Source of the DNA: Haemophilus parainfluenzae
Lineage (GTDB): Bacteria; Pseudomonadota; Gammaproteobacteria; Enterobacterales; Pasteurellaceae
Length of the DNA stretch: 64,000 nucleotides
Direction: 5' to 3'
NCBI RefSeq assembly: GCF_003252725.1
Contig: NZ_QEPO01000001.1
Location: 248,001-312,000, forward strand
Shown: in pieces, positions 39,378-49,881 of the stretch
Numbering within the stretch: the stretch's first letter is position 1
Layout of the letters: each line of letters begins with the position of its first letter
Program-made: the position numbers and the translations under genes
The notes under the pieces: generated by a model
The model's database searches: none
Told to the model about the DNA's origin: nothing
What the model saw: the letters and a program-made list of their open reading frames with translations, nothing else

Positions 39378-40388
39378 TTATTTTTTCTTCGCGTATTTTA
39401 AGGAGTCGATAGCAACCGCGAGGATAATAATACTACCTTTAATGATATATTGCCAGTAAGGGTTTACACCGATGTAAGTTAAACCGTAGTTAATAACGGT
39501 GAAGATGATAACACCAGTGATTACGCCGATAACAGTACCCACACCACCAGCGAAGGATACACCACCTACTACGCAGGCAGCAATCGCATCTAATTCATAC
39601 ATGAAACCGAGGTTGTTGGTAGCACTACCGATACGACCAGCTTCTAACATACCACCGAATGCATAGAACATACCTGCAATCATGTAAATCACAACAAGGT
39701 TACGCGCGACGTTTACGCCAGACACTTTTGCTGCTTCAGGGTTACCACCGATAGCAAAGATATTTTTACCGAAGCGTGTTTTATTCCACATTACCCAAAC
39801 TAAGAATGCACAAATCGCCGCATAAATAGTGATGTAGGATAATTTGAACGAACCAAGTCTGAAGAAGCCTTGTGCGAAGTTAGAGAAAGATTCACTGAAA
39901 CCTGCAATTGGTGAGCCACCTACGCCATCATAATAAAGTGAGTTGAAACCGTAAACGATGATCATGGTACCCATGGTTGCAATGAACGGGGTTACATTGA
40001 GATAAGCGATAACTAAACCATTCACTAAGCCGATTACAGCACCTACCGCACAAACAGTCAGGATAACTACTGGAATAGGAATTTCACCTAAATCCGGGAA
40101 CACGCGGTTCATGTTTTCCATTGATTGTAAGAGAGTAGCAGAAATAACCGCTGCTAAACCTACTTGGCGACCGGCTGATAAGTCGGTACCTTGAGTGATA
40201 AGTAAGCCTGCAACACCTAGGGCAATAATGAGACGGACGGATGATTGAGTTAAAATGTTACTAAAGTTGCGAACATTCAAGAATGTTGGATCTTGTGCGA
40301 TGATGATGCCAAGTAAAATCAACAACACAAAATAAATCGCATTTTGTTTTAAGAAATCGAATGATTTATTTTTTGGTAAGGCACTCAT
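39378..40388 (-). CDS. mglC: Galactose/methyl galactoside permease MglC
   Basis: MglC is the inner-membrane permease of the beta-methylgalactoside ABC importer. The 336-aa protein has about ten hydrophobic segments and the family marker LGVAGLLITQGTDLSAG. It matches E. coli MglC (336 aa). It is the last gene of mglBAC, 18 bases after mglA. Confidence 0.96.
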   Translation of the reverse strand: MSALPKNKSFDFLKQNAIYFVLLILLGIIIAQDPTFLNVRNFSNILTQSSVRLIIALGVAGLLITQGTDLSAGRQVGLAAVISATLLQSMENMNRVFPDLGEIPIPVVILTVCAVGAVIGLVNGLVIAYLNVTPFIATMGTMIIVYGFNSLYYDGVGGSPIAGFSESFSNFAQGFFRLGSFKLSYITIYAAICAFLVWVMWNKTRFGKNIFAIGGNPEAAKVSGVNVARNLVVIYMIAGMFYAFGGMLEAGRIGSATNNLGFMYELDAIAACVVGGVSFAGGVGTVIGVITGVIIFTVINYGLTYIGVNPYWQYIIKGSIIILAVAIDSLKYAKKK

Positions 40389-40406
40389 AATTTGTTCCTT
40401 TATGAT

Positions 40407-41921
40407 TTATAAATATTTTGCGGCAAGTTGCAAAATTTCTTCTTGAGACGTTTTTGCCGTTTCAACGATGCCGGCAACACGACCATTACTCATGACCAAA
40501 ATTCGGTCTGTTACGCCTAATAGTTCCGGCATTTCTGATGAAATCATAATGATGCCTTTATCTTTTTTAGCGAGTTCTTGAATGAGCTGATAAATTTCAA
40601 ATTTTGCCCCAATATCAATACCACGAGTTGGTTCGTCGAGCATTAAGATATCTGGTTGGGTTAAAAGCCAACGGCCGATAATGACTTTTTGTTGGTTACC
40701 ACCAGAAAGCGATCCAATCGTTGTTTTGTGAGAAGGTGTTTTCACGTTCATCGCATCAATCACCCATTGTGTATCGCTCGCCATTTTTTTGTTGCTGAGC
40801 AATTTCCATGGGGTGAGGTAAGATTTCATATTTGAAATCAAAGAGTTAAATTCAATACTTAGGTTTGAATAAATCCCGGTTGAACGACGTTCCTCAGTCA
40901 CCAAAGCAAAACCGTGGTTAATCGCCTCAAGTGCGGTATGATTTTTCACGATTTTTCCATTGAGCTTAATCGTCCCTTCTTTTAATTCGCGTACACCAAA
41001 AATGGCTTCCACAATATCGGTTCGTTTTGCACCAACAAGACCTGCAATACCTAAAATTTCACCTTTGCGTAAATTAAAGGAAACATCTTGAATGGAAGGT
41101 TGATTCACCGCAGTTAAATGTTCCACTTCAAGCGTGATTTCTTTTGGTACGTTAGTTTTTTCAGGAAAACGTTGTGTTAATTCACGGCCAACCATCATTG
41201 AAACAATTTCTTCCATGGTGGTGCCTTTAACTTCAACGGTATTGATCCATTTACCATCACGAAGAATGGTGATTTCATCACAAATTTTGAAGATTTCATC
41301 CATTTTGTGTGAAATATAGATAATGCCACAACCGCGATCTTTTAATTTTTGAATAATTTTGAAAAGATGTTCCACTTCTTTTTCTGAAAGTGAGGATGTT
41401 GGCTCATCCATAATTACGATTTTAGCGTTATAAGAGAACGCTTTCGCAATTTCGATCATCTGCATTTGTGAAACGGAAAGTTTGGCCACTTTTTCTTTTG
41501 GATCAACATCAATATCCAATTCATCGAAAATCGCTTTGGTATCACGATACATTTTGGCGTGATCCACAAAAGGACCTTTAAGTGGGTAGCGACCCAACCA
41601 TAGGTTATCCATTACACTGGTTTGACGCACCAAGTTAAGTTCTTGGTGAACCATTGAAATCCCATTTTCAAGGGCTTCTTTTGATGTTTTAAAATCAACA
41701 GGTTTGCCTAAGAATAAAATTTCACCTTCGTCTTTTGCATAAATTCCGAAGAGGCATTTTAATAATGTAGATTTACCCGCCCCGTTTTCGCCCATCAAGG
41801 CGTGAACAGAGTGAGAACGAACTGTTAGATTGGCGTGATCAAGGGCTTTTACACCGGGAAAAGACTTACTGACATCCGTCATTGTCAGTAGTACATCACT
41901 GTCTTGGGTTTGAGTTGTCAT
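40407..41921 (-). CDS. mglA: Galactose ABC importer ATPase MglA
   Basis: MglA is the double ATPase of the sugar importer. The 504-aa protein starts [20 protein letters not shown] at ATG 41921 with GATGAGGT upstream; ORF starts further out are less likely. Domain 1 has Walker [10 protein letters not shown] and signature LSVSQMQ; domain 2 has a degenerate Walker A (GLVGAKRTD) and SGGNQQK. This pattern is usual for sugar ATPases of the RbsA/MglA type. Confidence 0.96.
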   Translation of the reverse strand: MTTQTQDSDVLLTMTDVSKSFPGVKALDHANLTVRSHSVHALMGENGAGKSTLLKCLFGIYAKDEGEILFLGKPVDFKTSKEALENGISMVHQELNLVRQTSVMDNLWLGRYPLKGPFVDHAKMYRDTKAIFDELDIDVDPKEKVAKLSVSQMQMIEIAKAFSYNAKIVIMDEPTSSLSEKEVEHLFKIIQKLKDRGCGIIYISHKMDEIFKICDEITILRDGKWINTVEVKGTTMEEIVSMMVGRELTQRFPEKTNVPKEITLEVEHLTAVNQPSIQDVSFNLRKGEILGIAGLVGAKRTDIVEAIFGVRELKEGTIKLNGKIVKNHTALEAINHGFALVTEERRSTGIYSNLSIEFNSLISNMKSYLTPWKLLSNKKMASDTQWVIDAMNVKTPSHKTTIGSLSGGNQQKVIIGRWLLTQPDILMLDEPTRGIDIGAKFEIYQLIQELAKKDKGIIMISSEMPELLGVTDRILVMSNGRVAGIVETAKTSQEEILQLAAKYL

Positions 41922-41934
41922 ATCCAACCTCATC

Positions 41935-41970
41935 AAAAAAGGGGAAAGGGAATTTGGGTTTCCTTTCCCC
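41935..41970 (-). terminator. Attenuator-like terminator between mglB and mglA
   Basis: Read on the minus strand, GGGGAAAGG and CCTTTCCCC (plus 41941-41949 with 41962-41970) form a stem followed by TTTTTTG. It lies 30 bases after mglB and just before the mglA ribosome site. Partial termination would make binding protein in excess over the transporter. Confidence 0.85.
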
Positions 41971-41999
41971 CTAAAATTAAAGAAAAGCAATAGATTTTC

Positions 42000-42995
42000 T
42001 TATTTTAAGAATTCACTTAGGTTATCTTTATCTACACCAACATAAGGGATACGTACCACACGGTTTTCTAATTTCCATTGTGTACCTTCTGTTGCTGCTT
42101 TACCGTTAGCAAGATTTGCAGAAAGTTGAACAACTGCTTTACCTTGGTTAACGCCATCGTTTAACACAGTACCAGCAATTTCGCCTTTCTTAATTAATTG
42201 AAGTACTTCTGGTAATGCATCTACACCAAAGATTGGTAATTTTTTACCGTGTGCTTTGGTTGCTTCTAATGCACCTAATGCCATACCGTCATTGTTTGAA
42301 ATAATCATTTCAATTTCGTTAGCTTTAGAGCTAGATAACCATGCATCCACTTTATCTTTAGCCATTGCTGCATCCCACATACCGGTATCAATAAATAATT
42401 GCTCGGTTGGAATACCTTTCGCATTTAATTGCTCAATCACATATTTAGTACGTGCTTCAGCATCTGGGTGACCTGGTTCACCTTTTAATAATACATATTG
42501 GATTTTACCGTCTTTGTTTAAGTCTAAGGCTGGCATTGCTTTCCATTGTTTTGCAATTAAATCCCCTTGGATTAAACCTGATTCTTTCGGATCGGTACCC
42601 ACATAGTAAGCGTGATCATAGCTACCGATTGCTTTTGCACCAGGGTCTTTATTGAAGAAAACAACAGGAATGTCATCTTGTTTCGCTTTGTTGATAACAG
42701 TTGATGCTGCAGCTGGGTCCACTAAGTTAATGGCTAGGGCTTTTACACCTTTAGAAAGCAAACCATCTACTTGGTCGTTTTGAATAGATTGTGCATTTTG
42801 AGAGTCATTCATCAATAACTCAATGCCACCAAGGGCTTTCGCTTCTTTATCGATTTCTTTACGCATTAATGACATGAAGTTGTCATCATATTTATAAATG
42901 GTAACACCAATACGGTTATCGGCTGCGAAACCTGAAGTTGCTGAACCTAAACCGATTGCTAAAGCGACCGCACTTAATACTGCTGTTTTTTTCAT
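42000..42995 (-). CDS. mglB: Galactose-binding periplasmic protein MglB
   Basis: MglB is the periplasmic receptor for galactose and glucose import and chemotaxis. The 331-aa precursor starts with a signal peptide ending TSGFAA and has [11 protein letters not shown] (the substrate-loop region). It aligns with E. coli MglB (332 aa). Its promoter region (42996-43174) has two CRP sites and a GalS-like operator. Confidence 0.97.
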   Translation of the reverse strand: MKKTAVLSAVALAIGLGSATSGFAADNRIGVTIYKYDDNFMSLMRKEIDKEAKALGGIELLMNDSQNAQSIQNDQVDGLLSKGVKALAINLVDPAAASTVINKAKQDDIPVVFFNKDPGAKAIGSYDHAYYVGTDPKESGLIQGDLIAKQWKAMPALDLNKDGKIQYVLLKGEPGHPDAEARTKYVIEQLNAKGIPTEQLFIDTGMWDAAMAKDKVDAWLSSSKANEIEMIISNNDGMALGALEATKAHGKKLPIFGVDALPEVLQLIKKGEIAGTVLNDGVNQGKAVVQLSANLANGKAATEGTQWKLENRVVRIPYVGVDKDNLSEFLK

Positions 42996-43086
42996 AAAAA
43001 CGCTCCTATTAGAGAAAGAGATTTTATTGTTGATTTTTTATATATCAAATAGAGGAATGTTGCGTACATCTATTGCAACTGAATCC

Positions 43087-43092
43087 ATCATA
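43087..43092 (-). promoter_or_regulatory. -10 element of the mglB promoter
   Basis: TATGAT on the minus strand, placing a start near 43080, which centres the CRP box below at about -41.5. Confidence 0.55.
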
Positions 43093-43113
43093 ACGAAATC
43101 AAAACTGTTAATC

Positions 43114-43129
43114 TGTGATCAAACTCACA
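43114..43129. promoter_or_regulatory. CRP site upstream of mglB
   Basis: TGTGATCAAACTCACA matches TGTGAN6TCACA exactly. Centred at 43121.5, about -41.5 from the predicted start. Confidence 0.9.
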
Positions 43130-43133
43130 TAAA

Positions 43134-43147
43134 TGAAAACGATTACA
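43134..43147. promoter_or_regulatory. GalS-like operator upstream of mglB
   Basis: TGAAAACGATTACA is one mismatch from the dyad TGTAANCGNTTACA. It lies next to the CRP site. Confidence 0.7.
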
Positions 43148-43163
43148 TAGCAATGTTTAAATT

Positions 43164-43179
43164 TGTGATCTCCATCACG
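43164..43179. promoter_or_regulatory. Second CRP-like site, overlapping the galS end
   Basis: TGTGATCTCCATCACG matches the CRP box except one base. It is centred 50 bases upstream of the first site, i.e. about -91.5. It covers the last codons of galS. Confidence 0.7.
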
Positions 43180-44182
43180 GTTTTATTGCATTTTCTACGG
43201 AAAAACGTCTCACCAATGTTGGATTAAATTGAACAACAGTCGGTGTAACAATAGACGAATCGACTAAACTTAACGCTAGTTTTGCCGCATAATTTGCCAT
43301 TAAATCAATTGGATATCGAATCGTAGTGAGTTTTGGGATTAAATATCGAGCAATTGGCATATCATCAAATCCCACAATGGAAAATTGTTTCGGGACTTTG
43401 ATATTGTTTTCATTTAAAACGGAAATTGCCCCCGCTGCCATTGTATCGTTATAGGCCACCACTGCGGTTAAATTGGAGTTGTAGCTCAATAAATCAATCA
43501 TGGCTTTTTCACCGCCTTCAAAATCAGGCGAATTATGCACAATGGCTTGTTCTACAATGGGGAAGTTATGCGCTTCTAAGGCCTCTAAGTAGCCTTCCTT
43601 GCGCTCAGTTTCATCTAAAATACCGTGGTTGGAACCAATGTAGGCGATGTGCTTATGACCATAACGAATCAGTATTTCAGTGGCAAGATAGGTACCTTGG
43701 CGGTTATCAAGGCTGACGCAACGATTTTCATAACCCGCAATCACGCGGTTAATTACCACCATACCGGGTACATTTTCTAAATAATGTTGTAACTCTTCGT
43801 CAGAAAGGGCTTTGGAATGAACAACCAAACAGCTACAACGCTTGCGTAGCAAGGTATCAATGGCTTCACGCTCTTTTTCTGCATGATGGTATCCAATGCC
43901 GATCAAAATCGTTTTTTGATGCTCTTCAGCGACTTTATCGACCGATTTAACCAAGATAGCAAAGAACGGATCCGTTACATCGGTAACCACCACGCCAATG
44001 GTATCAGTATTTTGTACCGCCAGAGCTTGTGCATTTGCATTGGGTTGATAATTTAAGGCTTCCATTGCACGTTGTACCGAATAACGGGTTTTTTCACTTA
44101 CGGAGGGAGAGTGATTAATCACCCGGGAAACAGTGGCAACTGACACGCAAGCTAATTCAGCAACATCTCGAATTGTAGGCAT
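43175..44182 (-). CDS. galS: Galactose repressor GalS (LacI family)
   Basis: The 335-aa protein (ATG 44182, [21 protein letters not shown]) has the LacI helix-turn-helix and a periplasmic-binding-like core. Segments [41 protein letters not shown] and PTLVRRFSV match E. coli GalS better than GalR. A longer ORF start at 44275 lacks the homologous start. It lies between mglBAC and galTKM, and GalS-like dyads mark mglB, galS and galT; the ligand is expected to be galactose. Confidence 0.9.
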   Translation of the reverse strand: MPTIRDVAELACVSVATVSRVINHSPSVSEKTRYSVQRAMEALNYQPNANAQALAVQNTDTIGVVVTDVTDPFFAILVKSVDKVAEEHQKTILIGIGYHHAEKEREAIDTLLRKRCSCLVVHSKALSDEELQHYLENVPGMVVINRVIAGYENRCVSLDNRQGTYLATEILIRYGHKHIAYIGSNHGILDETERKEGYLEALEAHNFPIVEQAIVHNSPDFEGGEKAMIDLLSYNSNLTAVVAYNDTMAAGAISVLNENNIKVPKQFSIVGFDDMPIARYLIPKLTTIRYPIDLMANYAAKLALSLVDSSIVTPTVVQFNPTLVRRFSVENAIKP

Positions 44183-44238
44183 AACAGGGCTCTCATTCAT
44201 TTTTTCATAGCAATTATCATAGTAAATTTGAATAAAAT

Positions 44239-44252
44239 TGAAAGCGGTTACT
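44239..44252. promoter_or_regulatory. GalS-like operator upstream of galS
   Basis: TGAAAGCGGTTACT resembles the dyad TGTAANCGNTTACA and lies 57 bases before the galS ATG, so galS is probably autoregulated. The CGGTTAC part also overlaps USS-like bases, which weakens the call. Confidence 0.5.
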
Positions 44253-44312
44253 TTCAAAAATGCTACATTCGTCACAAAAAAGTGATTGGATGAGCGGCTT
44301 ATTTCCTGATTT

Positions 44313-44328
44313 TGTGATAATGATCACG
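44313..44328. promoter_or_regulatory. CRP site upstream of galT
   Basis: TGTGATAATGATCACG matches TGTGAN6TCAC. It is centred at 44320.5, about -41 from a start near 44361, if TATCTT (44349-44354) is the -10. This is the class II position. Confidence 0.75.
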
Positions 44329-44368
44329 GTTTATTTTTTTTAATTTGTTATCTTATGAGAAAATTTTT

Positions 44369-45444
<1,076 letters not shown>

Positions 45445-45453
45445 GAAATCCTT

Positions 45454-45474
45454 TCCCTCTTGAGTTAAGAGGGA
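45454..45474 (+). other. CCCTCTT/AAGAGGG hairpin between galT and galK
   Basis: TCCCTCTT and AAGAGGGA flank GAGTT, without a T-run. See the matching hairpins at 49843-49865 and 60685-60703. Confidence 0.7.
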
Positions 45475-45498
45475 GTGTGAAAGATAAAGGAAAATAAT

Positions 45499-46653
45499 AT
45501 GACTCCAGTCCAAAAATCCCAACACATTTTTACTCAAAAATATAATAAGCAACCTGAACTGACTGTGTATGCACCAGGTCGTGTGAACATTATCGGCGAA
45601 CATACCGACTACAATGATGGCTTTGTAATGCCTTGTGCGATCAATTATGGTACAGCCATTGCGGGATCAAAACGTACTGATCATATTTGGAATGTTTATG
45701 CAGCAGATCTTGATCTTGAGGATACCTTTTCTCTTGATGAAGATTTCCCTCAAAGTGAGCAAAAATGGGCGAATTATGTGCGTGGTGTCGTTAAATTTAT
45801 TCAAGAACGTTGCCCACAATTTAAACAAGGTGCTGATTTGGTGATTTCCGGAAATGTGCCACATTCTTCTGGTTTGAGTTCTTCTGCTGCTCTTGAAGTA
45901 GCGACGGGTAAGTTCTGTCAACAACTCAGTGATTTACCTTTAACACATACAGAGATTGCTTTAATTGGTCAAAAAGCTGAAAACAAATTCGTTGGTGCAA
46001 ATTGCGGGAACATGGATCAATTAATTTCCGCTTTAGGAGAAAAAGATCATCTCTTAATGATTGATTGCCGTAGCTTAAAAACACAGCCAACACCTGTGCC
46101 GAAAGATGTTGCTGTTATTATTGTGAACTCAAATGTACCCCATGATTTGGTGACGGGTGAATACAATACACGCCGTTGGCAATGTGAAAAAGCGGCAGAA
46201 TTCTTTGGTGTGAAAGCGTTACGTGATGTGTCAGTAGAAGAATTCCAAAAAAGAGAAGCAGAATTGACCGCACTTAATTCTTTAGTGGCTCAACGTGCAC
46301 GCCATGTGGTGACTGAAAATCAACGTGTGCTTGATGCGGTTGAAGCGTTAAAACATAACGATTTAACAAAATTAGGCGAGTTAATGGGGCAATCTCACGA
46401 GTCCATGCGTGATGATTTCGAGATTACCGTGCCACAAATCGATTATCTTGTTGAACTTGCTCAATTAGTGATTGGTAAAACCGGTGGCACGAGAATGACA
46501 GGCGGTGGTTTTGGTGGTTGTATTGTTGCCCTTGCACCTCATGATAAAGTTGAAGAAGTGCGTAAAATTATTGCCGATAATTATGAGAAACAAACGGGTT
46601 TAAAAGAAGATTTCTACGTTTGCACAGCCTCACAAGGAGTGAGTCTATGCTAG
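45499..46653 (+). CDS. galK: Galactokinase GalK
   Basis: GalK phosphorylates galactose at C1. The 384-aa GHMP kinase has the signature [15 protein letters not shown] (residues ~31-45), the ATP-binding [11 protein letters not shown] and the [11 protein letters not shown] motif. Its stop overlaps the galM start by 7 bases. A USS within it is read as Thr-Ala-Leu (46266-46274). Confidence 0.98.
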   Translation: MTPVQKSQHIFTQKYNKQPELTVYAPGRVNIIGEHTDYNDGFVMPCAINYGTAIAGSKRTDHIWNVYAADLDLEDTFSLDEDFPQSEQKWANYVRGVVKFIQERCPQFKQGADLVISGNVPHSSGLSSSAALEVATGKFCQQLSDLPLTHTEIALIGQKAENKFVGANCGNMDQLISALGEKDHLLMIDCRSLKTQPTPVPKDVAVIIVNSNVPHDLVTGEYNTRRWQCEKAAEFFGVKALRDVSVEEFQKREAELTALNSLVAQRARHVVTENQRVLDAVEALKHNDLTKLGELMGQSHESMRDDFEITVPQIDYLVELAQLVIGKTGGTRMTGGGFGGCIVALAPHDKVEEVRKIIADNYEKQTGLKEDFYVCTASQGVSLC

Positions 46654-47672
46654 AAAAAACGGCGTTCAATGCACCAGATGGACAGCCTTATCAACTTGTT
46701 CAACTCACCAATTCGAATGGCATGACCGTGCAATTTATGGATTGGGGAGCCACTTGGCTTTCTTGTAAAGTCCCCGTGAATGGTGAGTTGCGAGAAGTTT
46801 TACTTGGCTGCAAAGTGGAAGATTATCCTCATCAAACCGCTTATTTGGGTGCAAGCGTAGGACGCTACGCAAATCGTATCGCTAACGCCCAATTTGAATT
46901 GGGTGAGCGAACAATCCAGCTGGTCGCGAATCAAGGCAAACATCAATTACATGGTGGTAAAGAAGGCTTTGATAAACGCCGTTGGAAGGTGGAAGAGTGC
47001 GGTCAGAATTTTGTGCGTTTTTCCCTTGTATCTCCCGATGGTGATCAAGGTTTTGAAGGTAATGTTCAAGCTAATGTGATTTACACGCTGACCGATGAAA
47101 ATAGTGTAAAAATTGAATACGAAGCAGAAAGCGATAAAGATACCGCGCTGAACTTAACAAACCACGCTTATTTCAATTTGGAAAATGCTGAGCAGGGCAG
47201 TGATGTGAGAAATCATACATTACGCCTTAATGCGGATTTCTATTTACCGGTTGATGGCGAAGGCATCCCAAATTCACCACTTAAGCATGTGGTGAATACC
47301 AGCTTTGATTTTCGTGTGGCAAAACCAATCGCACAAGATTTCCAACAAGGCGATCAAGTGGTAACAAAAGGTTACGATCATTCTTTTATCGTCAATAAAG
47401 CATGGCAAAAGCCTTGTGTATTATTGACTTCCCCTAATGAAGATTTAAGCCTTGAAGTGCTCACATCCCAAGCGGCGTTACAGGTTTATACGGGAAACTA
47501 TCTTGCCGGCACTCCAACTCGTGAAGGTAGCACTTATCAAGATTTCAGTGGCATCGCACTTGAAACTCAATGCCTTCCTGATACCCCAAACCATCCAGAA
47601 TGGCAAAATTATGGCGGTATTCAAAAAGCTGGTGAACGGTATTACCAGTGGACAGAGTTTAGGTTTAAATAG
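46647..47672 (+). CDS. galM: Aldose 1-epimerase (mutarotase) GalM
   Basis: GalM interconverts alpha- and beta-galactose. The 341-aa protein begins [17 protein letters not shown] at ATG 46647 (AAGGAG at 46634-46639), overlapping the end of galK. The active-site regions ([25 protein letters not shown] with the catalytic His) are intact. It ends the operon. Confidence 0.97.
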   Translation: MLEKTAFNAPDGQPYQLVQLTNSNGMTVQFMDWGATWLSCKVPVNGELREVLLGCKVEDYPHQTAYLGASVGRYANRIANAQFELGERTIQLVANQGKHQLHGGKEGFDKRRWKVEECGQNFVRFSLVSPDGDQGFEGNVQANVIYTLTDENSVKIEYEAESDKDTALNLTNHAYFNLENAEQGSDVRNHTLRLNADFYLPVDGEGIPNSPLKHVVNTSFDFRVAKPIAQDFQQGDQVVTKGYDHSFIVNKAWQKPCVLLTSPNEDLSLEVLTSQAALQVYTGNYLAGTPTREGSTYQDFSGIALETQCLPDTPNHPEWQNYGGIQKAGERYYQWTEFRFK

Positions 47673-47683
47673 GTAATCCTTGA

Positions 47684-47727
47684 AAGTGCGGTTAAAAAAT
47701 ATTGTATTTTTAACCGCATTTTTTATT
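47684..47727 (+). terminator. galTKM terminator built on a USS and a decayed USS
   Basis: AAGTGCGGTTAAAAAA pairs with TTTTTAACCGCATT, followed by TTTTTATT. The second arm differs from a USS at one base (ACCGCATTT). Confidence 0.85.
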
Positions 47728-47839
47728 CTTATGAATAGAGTATTTAAGGTATATTTGAATGTATTAGGTAATAGCTTATTGATAATCTCAGAATACTAAT
47801 GCTCATTTGTTGATATGTTAGTTCAATTGGGAAATAAAA

Positions 47840-48079
47840 ATGATCAGATATAGTGAACAAGACTTTATAAATGAAATTAGATCCATGGTAAGTAATAATG
47901 CATCAGAACAGGAGATTTCTTATAGAGCCTTAGAATTGATGAATTCATCAATTGATTGGAGAGAGGAGTTTCGTGATTTTGCATTGGATCTGATTAGTAT
48001 AATAGAACCTGTTTTTTATATGACAAATGATGAAATATTAGAAAATCTTAATTTGTTGGATAAAAAATATTATCCATAA
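47840..48079 (+). CDS. Small acidic protein, unknown (island gene 1)
   Basis: The 79-aa product (MIRYSEQDFINEIRSMVSNN start) is acidic, with many Ile, Asn, Glu and Asp and no membrane segment. The codons (AGA, ATA, TTA) and AT content differ from galM and corC. Its size and composition fit immunity-type proteins of polymorphic toxin loci, but no family is recognised. The ribosome site is poor (GGGAAA). Its end is one base before a further ORF start at 48081. Confidence 0.55.
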   Translation: MIRYSEQDFINEIRSMVSNNASEQEISYRALELMNSSIDWREEFRDFALDLISIIEPVFYMTNDEILENLNLLDKKYYP

Positions 48080-48080
48080 A

Positions 48081-48170
48081 ATGAATATTGGAAAATATCA
48101 CCCCTGTGTAGAAGTAGAAGGATACAAAGAACCTAAAACTACAGTTTATCCAGTTATGGGAGACAAGTAG
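48081..48170 (+). pseudogene. 29-residue ORF, possible toxin C-terminal remnant
   Basis: MNIGKYHPCVEVEGYKEPKTTVYPVMGDK has no ribosome site and the frame is open only back to position 48042. The Tyr/His/Pro/Cys-rich, compact sequence looks like the end of a larger protein rather than a peptide. Given the small acidic ORFs on both sides, a remnant of a displaced toxin tip is possible; this is speculation. Confidence 0.3.
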
Positions 48171-48173
48171 CAT

Positions 48174-48563
48174 ATGATAAATGTTAAGTTTAGTTGGATC
48201 GATATGTGGAAAGATGGATCTTTAGAACCACATTGCTCTATTCTAAATATAAATGAAGATTTAAATATAACTCATTTTTTAATTGATGATGAGGGATTAG
48301 GTATAAGCCATTTACAAAAGTGGATAAAAAATGGTCTAGAAGAGATTGATAAAATATCTAAAAAAGAAATTCTTGAATATGATATGTGGGGGCAAACTTT
48401 AGGTGCGATAATCTCGTTAGATAAAGTAACTATTTATTGGGGTGATGAAGAATATCCCGATGATTATCTTGGGTTTGACCAATTTAAGATCATTTTATCT
48501 AATTGGTATGACTTCTTACTATCTGAACCCAACATAAGTAATGAAGTTTATTTTTCAGTTTAG
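48174..48563 (+). CDS. Acidic protein, immunity-like (island gene 2)
   Basis: The 129-aa product (MINVKFSWIDMWKDGSLEPH start) is soluble, acidic and rich in Trp and Ile, ending NWYDFLLSEPNISNEVYFSV. It starts at ATG 48174 with GGGAGA before it. No family is recognised; size, charge and AT-rich DNA suggest an orphan immunity protein. It follows the 29-residue fragment by three bases. Confidence 0.55.
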   Translation: MINVKFSWIDMWKDGSLEPHCSILNINEDLNITHFLIDDEGLGISHLQKWIKNGLEEIDKISKKEILEYDMWGQTLGAIISLDKVTIYWGDEEYPDDYLGFDQFKIILSNWYDFLLSEPNISNEVYFSV

Positions 48564-48787
48564 ATTAGAGGTTTTTATGACTGTCATGCTCGGTGGACAT
48601 TCCGCCTTAGGCAATATCCGTGTTGGTCGGATATTGTATACCTATCCAAATAGCGTATATCTTGCACAGATTTCCGCTTTATCTTACGTTGCATCGTGGA
48701 ATTATGATTGATGTGTTGAGGTTATGGCTGATTTTCCGAAGTCAAGAACCAGAGGAAGGGTTAACGCAACGACTAGAGTTTTAAAGT
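48564..48787 (+). pseudogene. Degraded coding remnant
   Basis: Two overlapping frames look coding but neither is complete. One starts at ATG 48577 (44 codons, ...HSALGNIRVGRILYTYPN...); the other is read near 48670-48783 and ends LRLWLIFRSQEPEEGLTQRLEF. A 9-bp hairpin CAATATCCG/CGGATATTG lies at 48612-48636. A frameshifted gene end is the simplest explanation; I cannot name the family. Confidence 0.3.
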
Positions 48788-48834
48788 AAAAGTGCGGTTA
48801 AAAATTACCATGTTTTTAACCGCACTTTATTTTC
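48788..48834 (+). terminator. USS-pair terminator at the island's right end
   Basis: AAGTGCGGTTAAAAA (from 48790) pairs with TTTTTAACCGCACTT, followed by TATTTT. It separates the island from corC. Confidence 0.85.
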
Positions 48835-48919
48835 AGCCATTTAGCTTAAGTTTTTTGCGATTTTTGTCAAAATATGCTACTTTTCACACCGTCAATCCGA
48901 CAGTAACACATTTAATTTT

Positions 48920-49816
48920 ATGAACGAAGAACATTCGAGTAATCAAACTGAAACAACTAAAAAATCTTTTTTCCAATCACTTATTGGTCGCTTTTTCCAA
49001 GGTGAGTTGAAAAACCGTGAAGAACTCGTGGAAGTGATTCGCGATTCAGAACAAAACGATTTAATCGATCAAAACACTCGTGAAATGATTGAAGGAGTAA
49101 TGGAAATCGCAGAGCTTCGCGTGCGCGATATCATGATTCCTCGCTCGCAAATTGTATTTATTGAATCGAATCAAGATCTCGATGCCTGCTTGAATACCAT
49201 TATTGAATCAGCCCACTCTCGTTTTCCTGTGATTGCAGATACGGATGACCGCGATAATATTGAAGGTATTTTGCACGCAAAAGATTTGCTTAAGTTTTTA
49301 CGTGAAGATGCGGAAGAGTTCGAACTTTCCAAGTTGTTACGTCCAGTCGTGATTGTGCCGGAAAGTAAACGTGTCGATCGTATGCTAAAAGATTTTCGCT
49401 CTGAGCGTTTCCATATGGCGATTGTGGTGGATGAGTTTGGTGCGGTATCAGGTTTGGTGACTATCGAAGATATTCTCGAACAAATTGTCGGTGATATTGA
49501 AGACGAATTTGATGAGGAAGATGTCGCAGATATTCGTCAGCTTTCTCGCCACACTTATGCCGTGCGTGCACTAACGGATATTGATGATTTTAATGCACAA
49601 TTTAATACGCATTTTGATGATGAAGAAGTGGATACCATTGGTGGTTTAATCATGCAAGCCTTTGGGTATTTGCCTAAGCGTGGTGAAGAAATCACCTTAG
49701 AAAATATTCAATTTAAAGTCACTTCTGCCGATAGTCGCCGTTTAATTCAGGTACGCGTAACCGTGCAGGATGAGCATTTATCGGATATGGAAGGCGTGGA
49801 AGAACAAGCTGAGTAA
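48920..49816 (+). CDS. corC: CorC/YbeX-type CBS-domain protein
   Basis: CorC is tied to magnesium and cobalt efflux. The 298-aa cytosolic protein has a tandem CBS pair (~residues 65-190, with the [18 protein letters not shown] entrance) and the C-terminal CorC/HlyC domain ([19 protein letters not shown]). In many gammaproteobacteria it precedes lnt, as here. Confidence 0.93.
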   Translation: MNEEHSSNQTETTKKSFFQSLIGRFFQGELKNREELVEVIRDSEQNDLIDQNTREMIEGVMEIAELRVRDIMIPRSQIVFIESNQDLDACLNTIIESAHSRFPVIADTDDRDNIEGILHAKDLLKFLREDAEEFELSKLLRPVVIVPESKRVDRMLKDFRSERFHMAIVVDEFGAVSGLVTIEDILEQIVGDIEDEFDEEDVADIRQLSRHTYAVRALTDIDDFNAQFNTHFDDEEVDTIGGLIMQAFGYLPKRGEEITLENIQFKVTSADSRRLIQVRVTVQDEHLSDMEGVEEQAE

Positions 49817-49842
49817 GTTACTCAGTTTGACCGTATTCTTAG

Positions 49843-49876
49843 CCCCCTCTTTGCTAAAGAGGGGGAATGTTTTTTT
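49843..49876 (+). terminator. Terminator overlapping the first lnt ATG
   Basis: CCCCCTCTTT (49843-49852) pairs perfectly with AAAGAGGGGG (49856-49865) around GCT. TGTTTTTTT follows from 49868, so ATG 49867 sits at the base of the hairpin. Confidence 0.85.
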
Positions 49877-49881
49877 GTAGT

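Noticed and set aside
47684-47727. CRISPR or mobile-element repeat
   Set aside because: It is a USS-type hairpin of the kind seen after many genes here.
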